Assembly: GCA_002726335.1 (NCBI GenBank)
Contig: PBSR01000131.1
Location: 1 to 40,027, forward strand
Length of the DNA stretch: 40,027 nt
Direction: 5' to 3'
From: Gemmatimonadaceae bacterium
Lineage (GTDB): Bacteria > Latescibacterota > UBA2968 > UBA8231
The notes beneath the pieces are model-generated. The model was not told the origin of the DNA. It saw only the letters and a list, made by a program, of their open reading frames with translations, and made no database searches. A program made the position numbers and the translations under genes. This document shows, piece by piece, positions 16,351 through 24,234 of the stretch. The stretch's first letter is position 1; every line of letters begins with the position of its first letter.

Positions 16351-18072
16351 ATGGACGACAAGCGAACTCTCGTCGCGTTTCTATTGATTGGTGCCATTTT
16401 CGTATTGCTGCCCTACTACTACGAAATGATGGGCATTGAGCAATCTCAGGTCGAACCGGAGGCCGTGGCGGAAGCCAGGCGGGACTCAGCGCGCGACCTG
16501 GCATTGGAGCCGGCCTCAGCTCCGGTCGTGACCGAACCGATGGAACGGCAGCCGGTCACCACAGCGGCCTCCGAGACAGACGTCAGCTCGACTGCCGTAA
16601 CTCAGTTGGCCGAGGTCGCCGAGCGACGGATCCACATTCGCACACCGCTCCAGCATCTGGAGGTATCGACGACGGGAGGCGCCTTCGTCGGTCTGGAACT
16701 GCCGGCCTACCAAAAGGCCCATGGCGGGCCGGTCAGCCTGCTCACCGAGAGCGGTAGAGGTCTGGTGCTGACGCTGGAGTCTGAGACCGGGCGAGACGAG
16801 GTCCTTGATCTGAGCGAGGTTGTTTTTGAGCCGGACCGCGAGCGGGTCGATGTCGACGCGGATGGCCAGGGTGAGCTGCGGCTTCGGGCCGATCTGGGAG
16901 ACGGCCGTTCCGTGGTCAAGACGATCAGGGTAGATGGTGGTGGCTATGGAATCGAGGTGGGGGTTCGCCTGCAGGGGTTCGACGAGAATACCCTGGTGTT
17001 CGCCCACTGGCGGGGTGGCATAGCCCTCGCGGAACGGGATGCCGACCTCGATCTGCCGGCGATGCAGGTCATGGCCTATGTGAATGAGAACCTGCTTGAC
17101 CTGCAGGTCGACGAGGGCGATGAACCAGAGACTGAAGACGGCCGCGGAGACGTGCACTGGGTGGGGCTGCGCAACAAATACTTCGCCGTCATGGCCTCTC
17201 CCTCCAATGAGAACCGCCACGAGATCGTGATGCACGGCCGACCGCTTTCGTATGCGCCATTCAGAGAGTACGAATTCTCTCTCGGCACACGCTGGGGAGG
17301 ACTGGAGGAACGGGAGTGGAAGCTGTTGCTCTATGCCGGCCCTCTCGGGCTGGAGCAGGTGTCACGCTACGAGCGTGATTTCGTCATGGCTCTGGACCTG
17401 GGTTTTCCCGTGATCCGCGATATCGCCAAGCTTCTGCTCTATGTGTTTGGCGCCGCCTACGAGTTCATCCCGAACTTCGGCTGGGTGATCGTCGCCTTCG
17501 GCGTCGCCGTGAAGATTCTCGTCTATCCGCTGACCCACAAGTCGTACGAATCGGCGGCCAAGATGCAGGAGGTCCAGCCGAAACTGGCAGCCCTGAAGGA
17601 GAAGTACAAGAACAACAATCAGAAGCTCAGCCAAGAGACGATGAAACTCTACAAGGAAGAGGGCGTCAATCCTCTGGGAGGTTGTCTGCCGATGGTCTTG
17701 CAGATGCCGATTTTCTTCGCTCTCTACCAGGTCTTCTCCAATGCGATCCAGCTACGGCAGGCTCCGTGGATGCTGTGGATCGATGATCTGTCGCTGCCCG
17801 ATGCAGTGGCTGTGGGAGGCTTCGAGTTGCACATCCTGCCACTGCTGATGTCCGGCGCCATGTTCTTCCAGTCCAAGATGACGATGAAGGATCCCAAGCA
17901 GGCCGCCCTTGTATACATGATGCCGGTGGTCATGGTCTTCATCATGTGGAGCTTTTCTTCAGGCCTCGTCCTCTACTGGACGGTCTTCAACGTGATGCAG
18001 ATCGGCCAGCAGGTACTGACCAATCACCTTAAGCAGAAGAAGCAGCCTGTCGTGGCGACGGGCCAGAAGTAG
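16351..18072 (+). CDS. yidC: Membrane protein insertase YidC
   Basis: A 573-residue insertase. TM1 lies at residues 5-24 (TLVAFLLIGAIFVLLPYYY). A large periplasmic domain of about 330 residues follows, seen in diderm YidC but absent from Gram-positive SpoIIIJ. The conserved C-terminal core starts near residue 375: FGWVIVAFGVAVKILVYPLT, the cytoplasmic loop SYESAAKMQEVQPKLAALKE, and PLGGCLPMVLQMPIFFALYQ. The insertion arginine is not pinned down here. The start is the ATG giving MDDKRT; a longer frame overlaps yidD and is non-homologous. It inserts membrane proteins alone or with SecYEG. Confidence 0.96.
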   Translation: MDDKRTLVAFLLIGAIFVLLPYYYEMMGIEQSQVEPEAVAEARRDSARDLALEPASAPVVTEPMERQPVTTAASETDVSSTAVTQLAEVAERRIHIRTPLQHLEVSTTGGAFVGLELPAYQKAHGGPVSLLTESGRGLVLTLESETGRDEVLDLSEVVFEPDRERVDVDADGQGELRLRADLGDGRSVVKTIRVDGGGYGIEVGVRLQGFDENTLVFAHWRGGIALAERDADLDLPAMQVMAYVNENLLDLQVDEGDEPETEDGRGDVHWVGLRNKYFAVMASPSNENRHEIVMHGRPLSYAPFREYEFSLGTRWGGLEEREWKLLLYAGPLGLEQVSRYERDFVMALDLGFPVIRDIAKLLLYVFGAAYEFIPNFGWVIVAFGVAVKILVYPLTHKSYESAAKMQEVQPKLAALKEKYKNNNQKLSQETMKLYKEEGVNPLGGCLPMVLQMPIFFALYQVFSNAIQLRQAPWMLWIDDLSLPDAVAVGGFELHILPLLMSGAMFFQSKMTMKDPKQAALVYMMPVVMVFIMWSFSSGLVLYWTVFNVMQIGQQVLTNHLKQKKQPVVATGQK

Positions 18073-18094
18073 AGCTCGCCGCGCCCCATCGCCC

Positions 18095-19444
18095 ATGGGC
18101 GGCCCAGACACCATCATTGCTGTCAGCACGCCTCGCGGCAGCGGCGGCGTCGGCCTGGTGCGCCTCAGTGGCCCGCGGGCCCTCGCCGTTGCCCAACAGG
18201 TGTTCGATGGCCGCCCGCCTCTGGGGCGGCATCCACGTCAGGTGACCTATGGGCGAGTCGTCGACGACGACGGCCGTCCTGTGGATACCGCCCTGGCATG
18301 GTACCTGGCGGCACCCGACACCTACACTTCTGAAGACATTGTCGAACTCAGTACCCACGGCAGCAATGCTGTTCTGGATCTCGTCATCGAGCGCGGGATC
18401 TGCCATGGGGCACGTCTTGCCGAACCGGGCGAGTTCACCAGGCGCGCCTTTCTCAATGGCCGGTTGGACCTGATGCAAGCCGAAGCGGTGGCGGACCTGG
18501 TCCACAGCCAGAGCGTCAGCGGTTTGCGGGCCGCATATGGAGTTCTTGAGGGGGGCTTGAGCGTTCGTGTTCGCCGATTGCGCGAGGATCTTGTAGATGC
18601 TCGGGCCCGGCTCGAGTCACTGCTGGATTTCAGCGAAGATGTGACGTCTGCAGAGCTTGGCGACATCGACCGGCTGATGGCCCGCGTAGAGTATGAAGCT
18701 GCGAGCCTGGTGGACTCATTCCGGGGGGCGAGGGCCCGACTTGACGGGTTCACCGTCGTGCTGGCAGGACGCCCCAACGCTGGAAAGTCCACGTTGCTCA
18801 ATGCCCTGCTTGGTGAGGACCGCGCTATCGTCACAGACGTCCCCGGGACGACGCGGGACTGGCTGGAGGGGAGAGTGATGTGGTCGGGAGAATCGGTGCG
18901 CCTCATCGATACTGCGGGACTGCACGACACCGGGGATGCCACTGAACAGGCAGCGATGGAGAGCACCAGACAGCAGATGGCCAGAGCCGACCTCGTCGCC
19001 AACATCGTTGACGGCGCCGATGATAGAGATGCCGAGGAGTTGAACTGCGACACGGGCGACCCCCTGCCGCAGATCATCGTGCTCACCAAGGCGGACCTGC
19101 CCTCCCGGGCGTCTACGGCCCCGGGAGTGGAGACCGAGACGGTCCAGGTATCGGCTCTGACCGGCCGGGGGCTGGGGGAGCTCCGCAAGGCAATTTTGCG
19201 ACACGTATCCCCACAGACACCGGACCAGACCGGGGCAGCCCCCCTTCGAGAGCGGCACCGCGCAGCCTTGGCCGCCACGGCCGAGGCCACCCGCCACGCG
19301 AGGCGCCTGCTTGCCGAAGACACCCCGGAAATCGCGGCAGACGAGCTTCTGAGGGCCGCCGCGCACGTTGACGACCTGCTCGGCGAGAGCCAGGACGAGG
19401 CCGTCCTCGACCGGATCTTCGCCGAATTCTGTGTCGGCAAGTGA
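18095..19444 (+). CDS. mnmE: tRNA modification GTPase MnmE
   Basis: A 449-residue GTPase that works with MnmG on the wobble uridine of certain tRNAs (5-carboxymethylaminomethyl or related). The N-terminal formyl-THF-binding domain shows TIIAVSTPRGSGGVGLVRLS. The G domain has GRPNAGKST (225-233), VPGTTRD, DTAGLHDT and TKAD. The protein ends in FCVGK, the conserved C-terminal CxGK with the functional cysteine. The 3' end abuts two parS-like palindromes and rsmG. Confidence 0.96.
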   Translation: MGGPDTIIAVSTPRGSGGVGLVRLSGPRALAVAQQVFDGRPPLGRHPRQVTYGRVVDDDGRPVDTALAWYLAAPDTYTSEDIVELSTHGSNAVLDLVIERGICHGARLAEPGEFTRRAFLNGRLDLMQAEAVADLVHSQSVSGLRAAYGVLEGGLSVRVRRLREDLVDARARLESLLDFSEDVTSAELGDIDRLMARVEYEAASLVDSFRGARARLDGFTVVLAGRPNAGKSTLLNALLGEDRAIVTDVPGTTRDWLEGRVMWSGESVRLIDTAGLHDTGDATEQAAMESTRQQMARADLVANIVDGADDRDAEELNCDTGDPLPQIIVLTKADLPSRASTAPGVETETVQVSALTGRGLGELRKAILRHVSPQTPDQTGAAPLRERHRAALAATAEATRHARRLLAEDTPEIAADELLRAAAHVDDLLGESQDEAVLDRIFAEFCVGK

Positions 19445-19445
19445 G

Positions 19446-19465
19446 GATGTTCCACGTGGAACATC
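19446..19465. promoter_or_regulatory. parS-type centromere site 1
   Basis: GATGTTCCACGTGGAACATC is a perfect 20-bp palindrome. Its core TGTTCCACGTGGAACA is the ParB-binding form known from, for example, Pseudomonas and Myxococcus. It lies immediately after the mnmE stop. Confidence 0.85.
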
Positions 19466-19476
19466 ACGCCGCCGGC

Positions 19477-19490
19477 GTTCCACGTGGAAC
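19477..19490. promoter_or_regulatory. parS-type centromere site 2
   Basis: GTTCCACGTGGAAC, a perfect 14-bp palindrome whose centre is 28 bp from that of site 1, and nine bases before the rsmG ATG. A GTG inside it is in frame with rsmG but is probably not the start. Confidence 0.82.
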
Positions 19491-19498
19491 ATCGCCGC

Positions 19499-20197
19499 AT
19501 GGCTGAGGCGCGGCCACCGGGCCGGGTGTGCCGGAACCTGGACGCCGCTGTCGCCGCGGCTGTGCCCGGGGCGTCAGGCGGGCAGTTGGCCACCCTCGGT
19601 GGGCGTCTCGAGGAATACGTCGCTCTGGTCAGAAGGTGGGCGCAGACGGTGAACCTTGTCTCCCGCGACGATCTCCCCCGTATCGTAGACCGCCACATTC
19701 TGCCGGCCCTTGCGCTGCGGTCCGCGGTGAGGGCGGTTCCCCACGCACGAATCATGGATGTGGGGTCCGGTGCCGGGCTGCCAGCCATACCGCTCGCCAT
19801 CACCCTGCCAGGGGCGAGTTTCACGCTCGTGGAAAGCCGCCGCCGCCGAGCCAATTTTCTGCGGCAGGCAGTGAGGGGCCTGGGACTCAGCAACGTTGCG
19901 GTGGTCTGCAGCCGCGTAGAGCGCTACAGACCGCCCACGCCGCAGGACCTGATCATGTCTCGCGCCGTCGCCGATGTCGAGGGACTCGCGAGGCTGGCCA
20001 GACATTGTCTGGCCTCAACGGGCCTTCTCCTTGTTACCACAGGACCAAACACGCAGAGTCAGACTGGCGGTTCGGGTGCTGTCATCCAGTTCCGCGATGA
20101 TCGACAGGGACCGGTGAGCGCCACCATCGCCTGCCCATACCAGAAGATGGTCACGAGTGATGTCAGTGTGGATAGGGTCGTGGAAGACGACGCTTGA
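19499..20197 (+). CDS. rsmG: 16S rRNA (guanine527-N7)-methyltransferase RsmG
   Basis: A 232-residue SAM-dependent methyltransferase acting on G527 of 16S rRNA. Landmarks are WAQTVNLVSRDD and HILPALAL, then the SAM motif IMDVGSGAGLPAIPLAI (about residues 85-101), LVESRRRRANFLRQ and SRAVADVEGLARLA. Family proteins usually have GAGFPGIPL, so GLPAIPL is a small deviation. I chose the ATG rather than the in-frame GTG 15 bases earlier because the GTG is part of parS site 2. No parA/parB follows, unlike many genomes where they are next. Confidence 0.93.
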   Translation: MAEARPPGRVCRNLDAAVAAAVPGASGGQLATLGGRLEEYVALVRRWAQTVNLVSRDDLPRIVDRHILPALALRSAVRAVPHARIMDVGSGAGLPAIPLAITLPGASFTLVESRRRRANFLRQAVRGLGLSNVAVVCSRVERYRPPTPQDLIMSRAVADVEGLARLARHCLASTGLLLVTTGPNTQSQTGGSGAVIQFRDDRQGPVSATIACPYQKMVTSDVSVDRVVEDDA

Positions 20198-20205
20198 ACA
20201 ATGGG

Positions 20206-20393
20206 TTATCCACCGGTATCCACATGGTCTGTGTGGACAACCCAGGCTATGTTCGTGCGAACCTATTCGCTTCGCCTGCCGCAGGTTTCGACCATGACAG
20301 GAGTGGGGGTCAGAAGCTTTGTCCACAACACCATCCACCGAATGTGGACAACGGTCGAGTCCTGGCGGCAGAGCCACACACCGCCGTGGACAA
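20206..20393. other. Second DnaA-box cluster (origin-associated intergenic region)
   Basis: Six boxes lie within about 190 bases: TTATCCACC (20206-20214), GTATCCACA (20216-20224), TGTGGACAA (20232-20240), TTGTCCACA (20319-20327), TGTGGACAA (20343-20351) and CGTGGACAA (20385-20393). Most are the TTGTCCACA variant favoured in some GC-rich phyla, unlike the TTATCCACA type near dnaN. There is no AT-rich tract. It occupies the 268-base gap between rsmG and the phosphatidyltransferase and may be a bipartite part of oriC or a DnaA-titrating site. Confidence 0.7.
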
Positions 20394-20401
20394 CCGGCAC
20401 C

Positions 20402-20431
20402 TTGCAGGAGGCAAACCGGGAACGCTATATT
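20402..20431 (+). promoter_or_regulatory. Predicted promoter of the phosphatidyltransferase gene
   Basis: TTGCAG (20402-20407), 18-base spacer and TATATT (20426-20431), with a predicted start near 20438. The last DnaA box ends nine bases upstream of the -35, so DnaA binding could affect it. Confidence 0.5.
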
Positions 20432-20465
20432 CTCTACACCGACCCTCCAAACCCGGCGTGTCCCC

Positions 20466-21074
20466 TTGCTCGTATCTCAGTTGAAAACGGTTGCCACCAG
20501 CGCTCTGCGGCCGATCGCACAGTTCTTCATTCGCGTAGGCTTCCGGCCCGACTGGCTGACCCTGATCGGTCTCCTGCTAAATATGGTGGCCACGGCGGCA
20601 TTCGCCATGGCACAGCTGCAGTGGGGAGCAGCCATCATGCTTCTGGCCGGTATCTGTGATATCCTGGATGGGCAAGTTGCCAGAGAAGGTCGCAGCGAGA
20701 CAAAGTTCGGGGCCTTGCTCGACTCCACTACCGACAGGTATTCGGAGATCTTTCTTTACTTCGGCATCGCGGCTTATCTGGTGCGTGCCGGCGAGTGGGT
20801 CGTAAGTGGGATCCTGTTCTTCGCTTTGGCTGGATCCCTGATGGTCAGCTACGTGCGAGCCAGAGCCGAGGGGTTGGGTGAAGACTGCAAGGTAGGTTTC
20901 ATGCAGCGTCCCGAACGATTGGTCGCCCTCGCGGTGGGGGGGTTGATCGGTCACGAAGGGCTGGTCTTCGTTCTCGTCGTCCTCGCCGTCACGACGAACT
21001 ACACGGTTGTGGAGCGCCTCGCATACATACGCAACAAGCTCAAGGCCGCCCCTGCGCAAGCATCGGGACCGTAG
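20466..21074 (+). CDS. CDP-alcohol phosphatidyltransferase family membrane protein
   Basis: About 202 residues with several membrane segments. The family signature DG-x2-AR-x8-G-x3-D-x3-D is complete: DILDGQVAREGRSETKFGAL continuing to LDSTTD, residues 65-90. The enzyme joins a CDP-linked lipid (CDP-diacylglycerol) to an alcohol, releasing CMP, in phospholipid synthesis. Head group cannot be told from the sequence; phosphatidylinositol-phosphate or phosphatidylglycerophosphate synthase are both possible. There is no ATG or GTG in frame after the promoter; TTG at 20466 is the best start, with TTG at 20481 an alternative. Neither has a clear ribosome site. Confidence 0.8.
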   Translation: MLVSQLKTVATSALRPIAQFFIRVGFRPDWLTLIGLLLNMVATAAFAMAQLQWGAAIMLLAGICDILDGQVAREGRSETKFGALLDSTTDRYSEIFLYFGIAAYLVRAGEWVVSGILFFALAGSLMVSYVRARAEGLGEDCKVGFMQRPERLVALAVGGLIGHEGLVFVLVVLAVTTNYTVVERLAYIRNKLKAAPAQASGP

Positions 21075-21140
21075 TCGTTCTCGCATGCGCCCGCTGCCTG
21101 GTCGCTGTTTGCCCGCACACACTCACCGTCAACTACCGTG

Positions 21141-21800
21141 ATGTCCGGCCTGAAGCCCCTCTTCATCGTCTTTGAAGGTGTGGACGGAGCCGGCACTACA
21201 ACCCAATGTGACCGCCTCTGTGAGCGTCTGCGTCTCGACAACCATGAAATCGTTCAGACACGTGAGCCCGGTGGTACAGAGTCCGGTGAGCGGATTCGTG
21301 AGCTGGTCCTGGATCCTGCCCTGAAAGATCTGGACGATCTTGCCGAGTTACTCTTGTATGGAGCGGGTCGTCGTCAACATGTAGCCGAGGTAATCGAGCC
21401 CGCCCTGGCGGCCGGTAAGCCGGTGATCAGCGATCGATATGCGCAGTCGTCTATCGCCTATCAAGGCGCCGCGCGCGGACTGGGATCCGAGGTTGTTGAC
21501 CAGGTGAATCACCTGGCTACAGGTGGCCTGTCTGCGGATTTCGTCATGTATCTGGATCTGAGCGTCGATATCGCACTGCAGAGACGTCAGAAACGTTGCA
21601 CAACGGAAGATCGACTCGAGCAGGCGGGCGTCGATTTTCAGGCAGCCGTGAGACAGGCCTATCTGGAGCTTGCCGCGGCAGATCCCGAACACAGCCTGCT
21701 CGTGGATGCAGCAGCCTCGGTCGAGGATCAAGCTGTGCACGTACATCAGACGCTGTTGGCCCGCTTCCCGCAGTTTCCTTACAGGATTTCGGACCCATGA
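21141..21800 (+). CDS. tmk: Thymidylate kinase with atypical P-loop
   Basis: A 219-residue dTMP kinase making dTDP from dTMP and ATP. Family features: FIVFEGVDGAGTTTQ at residues 8-22, TREPGGTESGE, VISDRYAQSSIAYQGAARGLG and the LID/DRLE region TTEDRLEQ. The P-loop normally reads GxDGxGKTTQ, but here the lysine position is threonine (T19). I have a recollection that GTTTQ or GTSTQ variants occur in other lineages, so it may be functional. ATG is used; a GTG lies one codon earlier. Its stop overlaps the ATG of the next gene. Confidence 0.9.
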   Translation: MSGLKPLFIVFEGVDGAGTTTQCDRLCERLRLDNHEIVQTREPGGTESGERIRELVLDPALKDLDDLAELLLYGAGRRQHVAEVIEPALAAGKPVISDRYAQSSIAYQGAARGLGSEVVDQVNHLATGGLSADFVMYLDLSVDIALQRRQKRCTTEDRLEQAGVDFQAAVRQAYLELAAADPEHSLLVDAAASVEDQAVHVHQTLLARFPQFPYRISDP

Positions 21801-23707
21801 TGCCCAGGAATGTCTCTCGCCCTCTAGACAGGGCCACACAAAGCCTATGTGGCCGCCTCTGTGTGGCCGCTCTTGTGTCGCTGTTTGCCCTCTTCCGTCC
21901 GGCGCTTGCTGAACACGACGATCCATACCAGGAGGTGAATCGCAGCTGGGATCGGTTCGGCTCCGTGTATCGGCGGGTCGTCGAGCACTATTACGCCCCG
22001 GTGGATCACGATAGAATCATGCGGGCCGCCATCGAGGGCATGCTTCGGCAACTGGATACGTACAGCCAATACTATGATGAAGAGGGGCTGCGCCAGCTAC
22101 GCCAGGACACAACTGGAAAGTTTGCCGGTCTCGGCATCACGGTGGGCATCATGAACGAGCATCCGGTCGTCATCGCCCCCATTGAAGGTACGCCGGCCTC
22201 ACGAGCCGGAATCCAGCCCGGTGACCTCATCGTCGGTATCGAGGGGCAGGAGACCTTCGGCATGTCCCTGGAGAGGGTGGTAAATGAGCTGCGCGGGGAT
22301 CCTGGTACGTCGGTCCGTATCACCCTCGACAGGCGCGGAGTACTGGCCAACTGGGACGTCGTCATCGTACGCGAGGTGATCAAGATCAAGAGTGTCGCCG
22401 TGGCCGACGAACTGGAACCCGGTATCGGTTATGTCAGCATGCGTCAGACACGCTTCTCCGAAGACACGTCGAACGAGATGGAAGCCGCACTGGAGCAGCT
22501 GTTCGCCCGCGATATCACTGGACTCATCATCGACCTGCGAGGCAACCCGGGTGGACTGCTGACTCAGGCGACGGAGGTGGCAGATCTGTTTCTGCCACGA
22601 GGGGCCCCCATTGTGTCGGTGCGCGAGCGTTCCGGGCGCAACGAAGAGACACGGGTTTCTCAACGTCGCCCACCGGCGGAGCGAATTCCCCTGATCGTGC
22701 TGATCGACGGTGGCAGCGCCAGCGCTGCGGAGATTGTTGCCGGCGCCATGCAGGACAACGATCGCGGTCTCGTGGTCGGCACAACCTCCTTCGGCAAGGG
22801 TTCGGTACAGACGATTTTTGACTTGCGGGAGGACGACCAGGCGGCGCTGAAGCTGACCACCGCCCTCTACTATACACCCAGCGGTCGCAGCATTCATCGT
22901 GAGTCACTGGCTTCGGTCCCCGATCCGGGGATGCAGGTCGTCTTCGGCGATGTCCGTCTCCCCGCAGGCCAACTGATGTCCCTGCTGTTGCGGGCCACAG
23001 ACGAGGAGACAGCCGAGGATGAGCTTCGGGCGCGCTTTGACCTGGATCCAGCATTGGCTCAACAGGTACTCACAACGCCGCTCGGCAAGCTGGTGGGTGG
23101 CTCCCTGTCGCTGCCCGACGAGGCGGCGACCGGACCCGTCGCAACCTACCACACCGATCACGGACGAACCGTATATGGTGGGGGCGGCATCACCCCGGAT
23201 GTTATCGTCGAGGCCGATGTGCCACCTCGGATCATCCTCGATCTCTACCGCTACCGCGTCTTCTTCGACTTCGTTGTCGAATATGTCGGTGACGAGGAGG
23301 GTGATGATCGGCAGATCGAAATCGACGAGGACATGCTGCTCGCCTTCCGCGACTTTGTGCCACGTTCGGCAGCCGCCGTAGCGCGCCAGAATCAGTCCGG
23401 CGCTGAGCTGGCAGCCCTGCGTTCCCTTGCAGTGCACTCGGGATGGGACGAGGCGGTCCTCTCCCGTATCGATTCACTCGATGCCGTCATCGAGCGCCAC
23501 ACCGACACCATCCGTCTCACCAAGGACATGGAGCCGTATCTGCGCACCGGGCTGCGGCGCGAGTTGTCGCTGCGCGTCGACGGTCGCCGCGCCAGCTTGC
23601 TCGTGGATCTGGAAGCCGATCCGCAGGTCATGGAGGCGGTGGCTCTGCTACGCGATCCACCCCGTTTCCGCCAGTACCTGCATGGGGACGGGCCAAAGGC
23701 GGATTGA
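21797..23707 (+). CDS. S41 family C-terminal processing peptidase
   Basis: A 636-residue secreted protease. A signal peptide (about residues 20-38, CGRLCVAALVSLFALFRPAL) leads to an N-terminal helical region, a PDZ domain (FAGLGITVGIMNE to about 195) and the S41 catalytic core. The core has IIDLRGNPGGLL, GGSASAAEIVAGAMQDN with nucleophile S309, and TTSFGKGSVQ with base K334; the 25-residue spacing matches the family. The C-terminal 200 residues are unassigned. It trims periplasmic proteins. The start ATG overlaps the tmk stop (ATGA), which is an unusual pairing, so co-translation is likely. Confidence 0.92.
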   Translation: MMPRNVSRPLDRATQSLCGRLCVAALVSLFALFRPALAEHDDPYQEVNRSWDRFGSVYRRVVEHYYAPVDHDRIMRAAIEGMLRQLDTYSQYYDEEGLRQLRQDTTGKFAGLGITVGIMNEHPVVIAPIEGTPASRAGIQPGDLIVGIEGQETFGMSLERVVNELRGDPGTSVRITLDRRGVLANWDVVIVREVIKIKSVAVADELEPGIGYVSMRQTRFSEDTSNEMEAALEQLFARDITGLIIDLRGNPGGLLTQATEVADLFLPRGAPIVSVRERSGRNEETRVSQRRPPAERIPLIVLIDGGSASAAEIVAGAMQDNDRGLVVGTTSFGKGSVQTIFDLREDDQAALKLTTALYYTPSGRSIHRESLASVPDPGMQVVFGDVRLPAGQLMSLLLRATDEETAEDELRARFDLDPALAQQVLTTPLGKLVGGSLSLPDEAATGPVATYHTDHGRTVYGGGGITPDVIVEADVPPRIILDLYRYRVFFDFVVEYVGDEEGDDRQIEIDEDMLLAFRDFVPRSAAAVARQNQSGAELAALRSLAVHSGWDEAVLSRIDSLDAVIERHTDTIRLTKDMEPYLRTGLRRELSLRVDGRRASLLVDLEADPQVMEAVALLRDPPRFRQYLHGDGPKAD

Positions 23708-24234
23708 TCCTGTCGATACTGGCCTCGCTTGCCCGAGGGCAAAACGAGGCGTATTCTAGCCCACACAAGACTTCAGTAAGAACAGAAAGGCTCGCCCCGA
23801 CCGGCCGCCGATGAGGTTAAGGACCTCAACAGGGCCGTCGGTCGCCGCGAACCACAATGACAACATGGGCACGCGTGAGCGAGCCCGGCCTCGGACCCCA
23901 CGAGTTGCCCGAATGACGGGCCGGGTTCGTGCCAACGGAGACCGATGACCGGGAAGCGCCTTGCGCCTGCCCGGTCGCTGGCCGCCATGCAGGCGGTCCA
24001 CGGGACTACAGATTCAGGTCTGCCGGCGACGACAGCGTCTGCCGGCGACCCGCGAACCCGGAAGGAATCAACCAGACCGGGGTTGCACAGGACGGCTAGG
24101 AAACCGTCCAACAGCACCGCCCATCCCGCGCCGGTGCGCTCTCCGTTGCCAGGTCGGTCCCGCAACAATCACAGCGTGCCTCCCACGCGCCGAGGCCATG
24201 TGCCCCGGCGTGCACAGCGGAGAATAATCCACGC
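23708..24234. other. 527-base gap with hairpins and a direct repeat, no gene recognised
   Basis: No convincing ORF is present. Directly after the protease stop is a hairpin, GCCTCG-ct-TGCCC-ga-GGGCA-aaa-CGAGGC (23722-23750), a possible 3' end without a T run. A 13-base direct repeat GTCTGCCGGCGAC lies at 24018-24030 and 24037-24049. A second hairpin, GGACGG-8 nt-CCGTCC, spans 24090-24109. I looked for RNase P RNA, tmRNA and SRP RNA signatures on both strands and found none. It may be a long structured leader of the RNase gene, which in E. coli rne is autoregulated; this is speculation. Confidence 0.5.

Noticed and set aside
18322..19893. 523-codon minus-strand ORF opposite mnmE and rsmG
   Set aside because: Serine/arginine-rich antisense translation across two well-supported genes and the parS sites.
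23773..24168. 131-codon minus-strand ORF in the gap before the RNase gene
   Set aside because: No homology-like features, no ribosome site, and it crosses both hairpins; cysteine and tryptophan content looks random.
23708..24234. RNase P RNA, tmRNA or SRP RNA in the large gap
   Set aside because: The conserved cores (GAGGAAAGTCC for RNase P, the tRNA-like end of tmRNA, GGTCCGGAAGGAAGCA of SRP RNA) were not found on either strand; a GGAAGGAA string at 24060-24067 lacks the surrounding SRP context.
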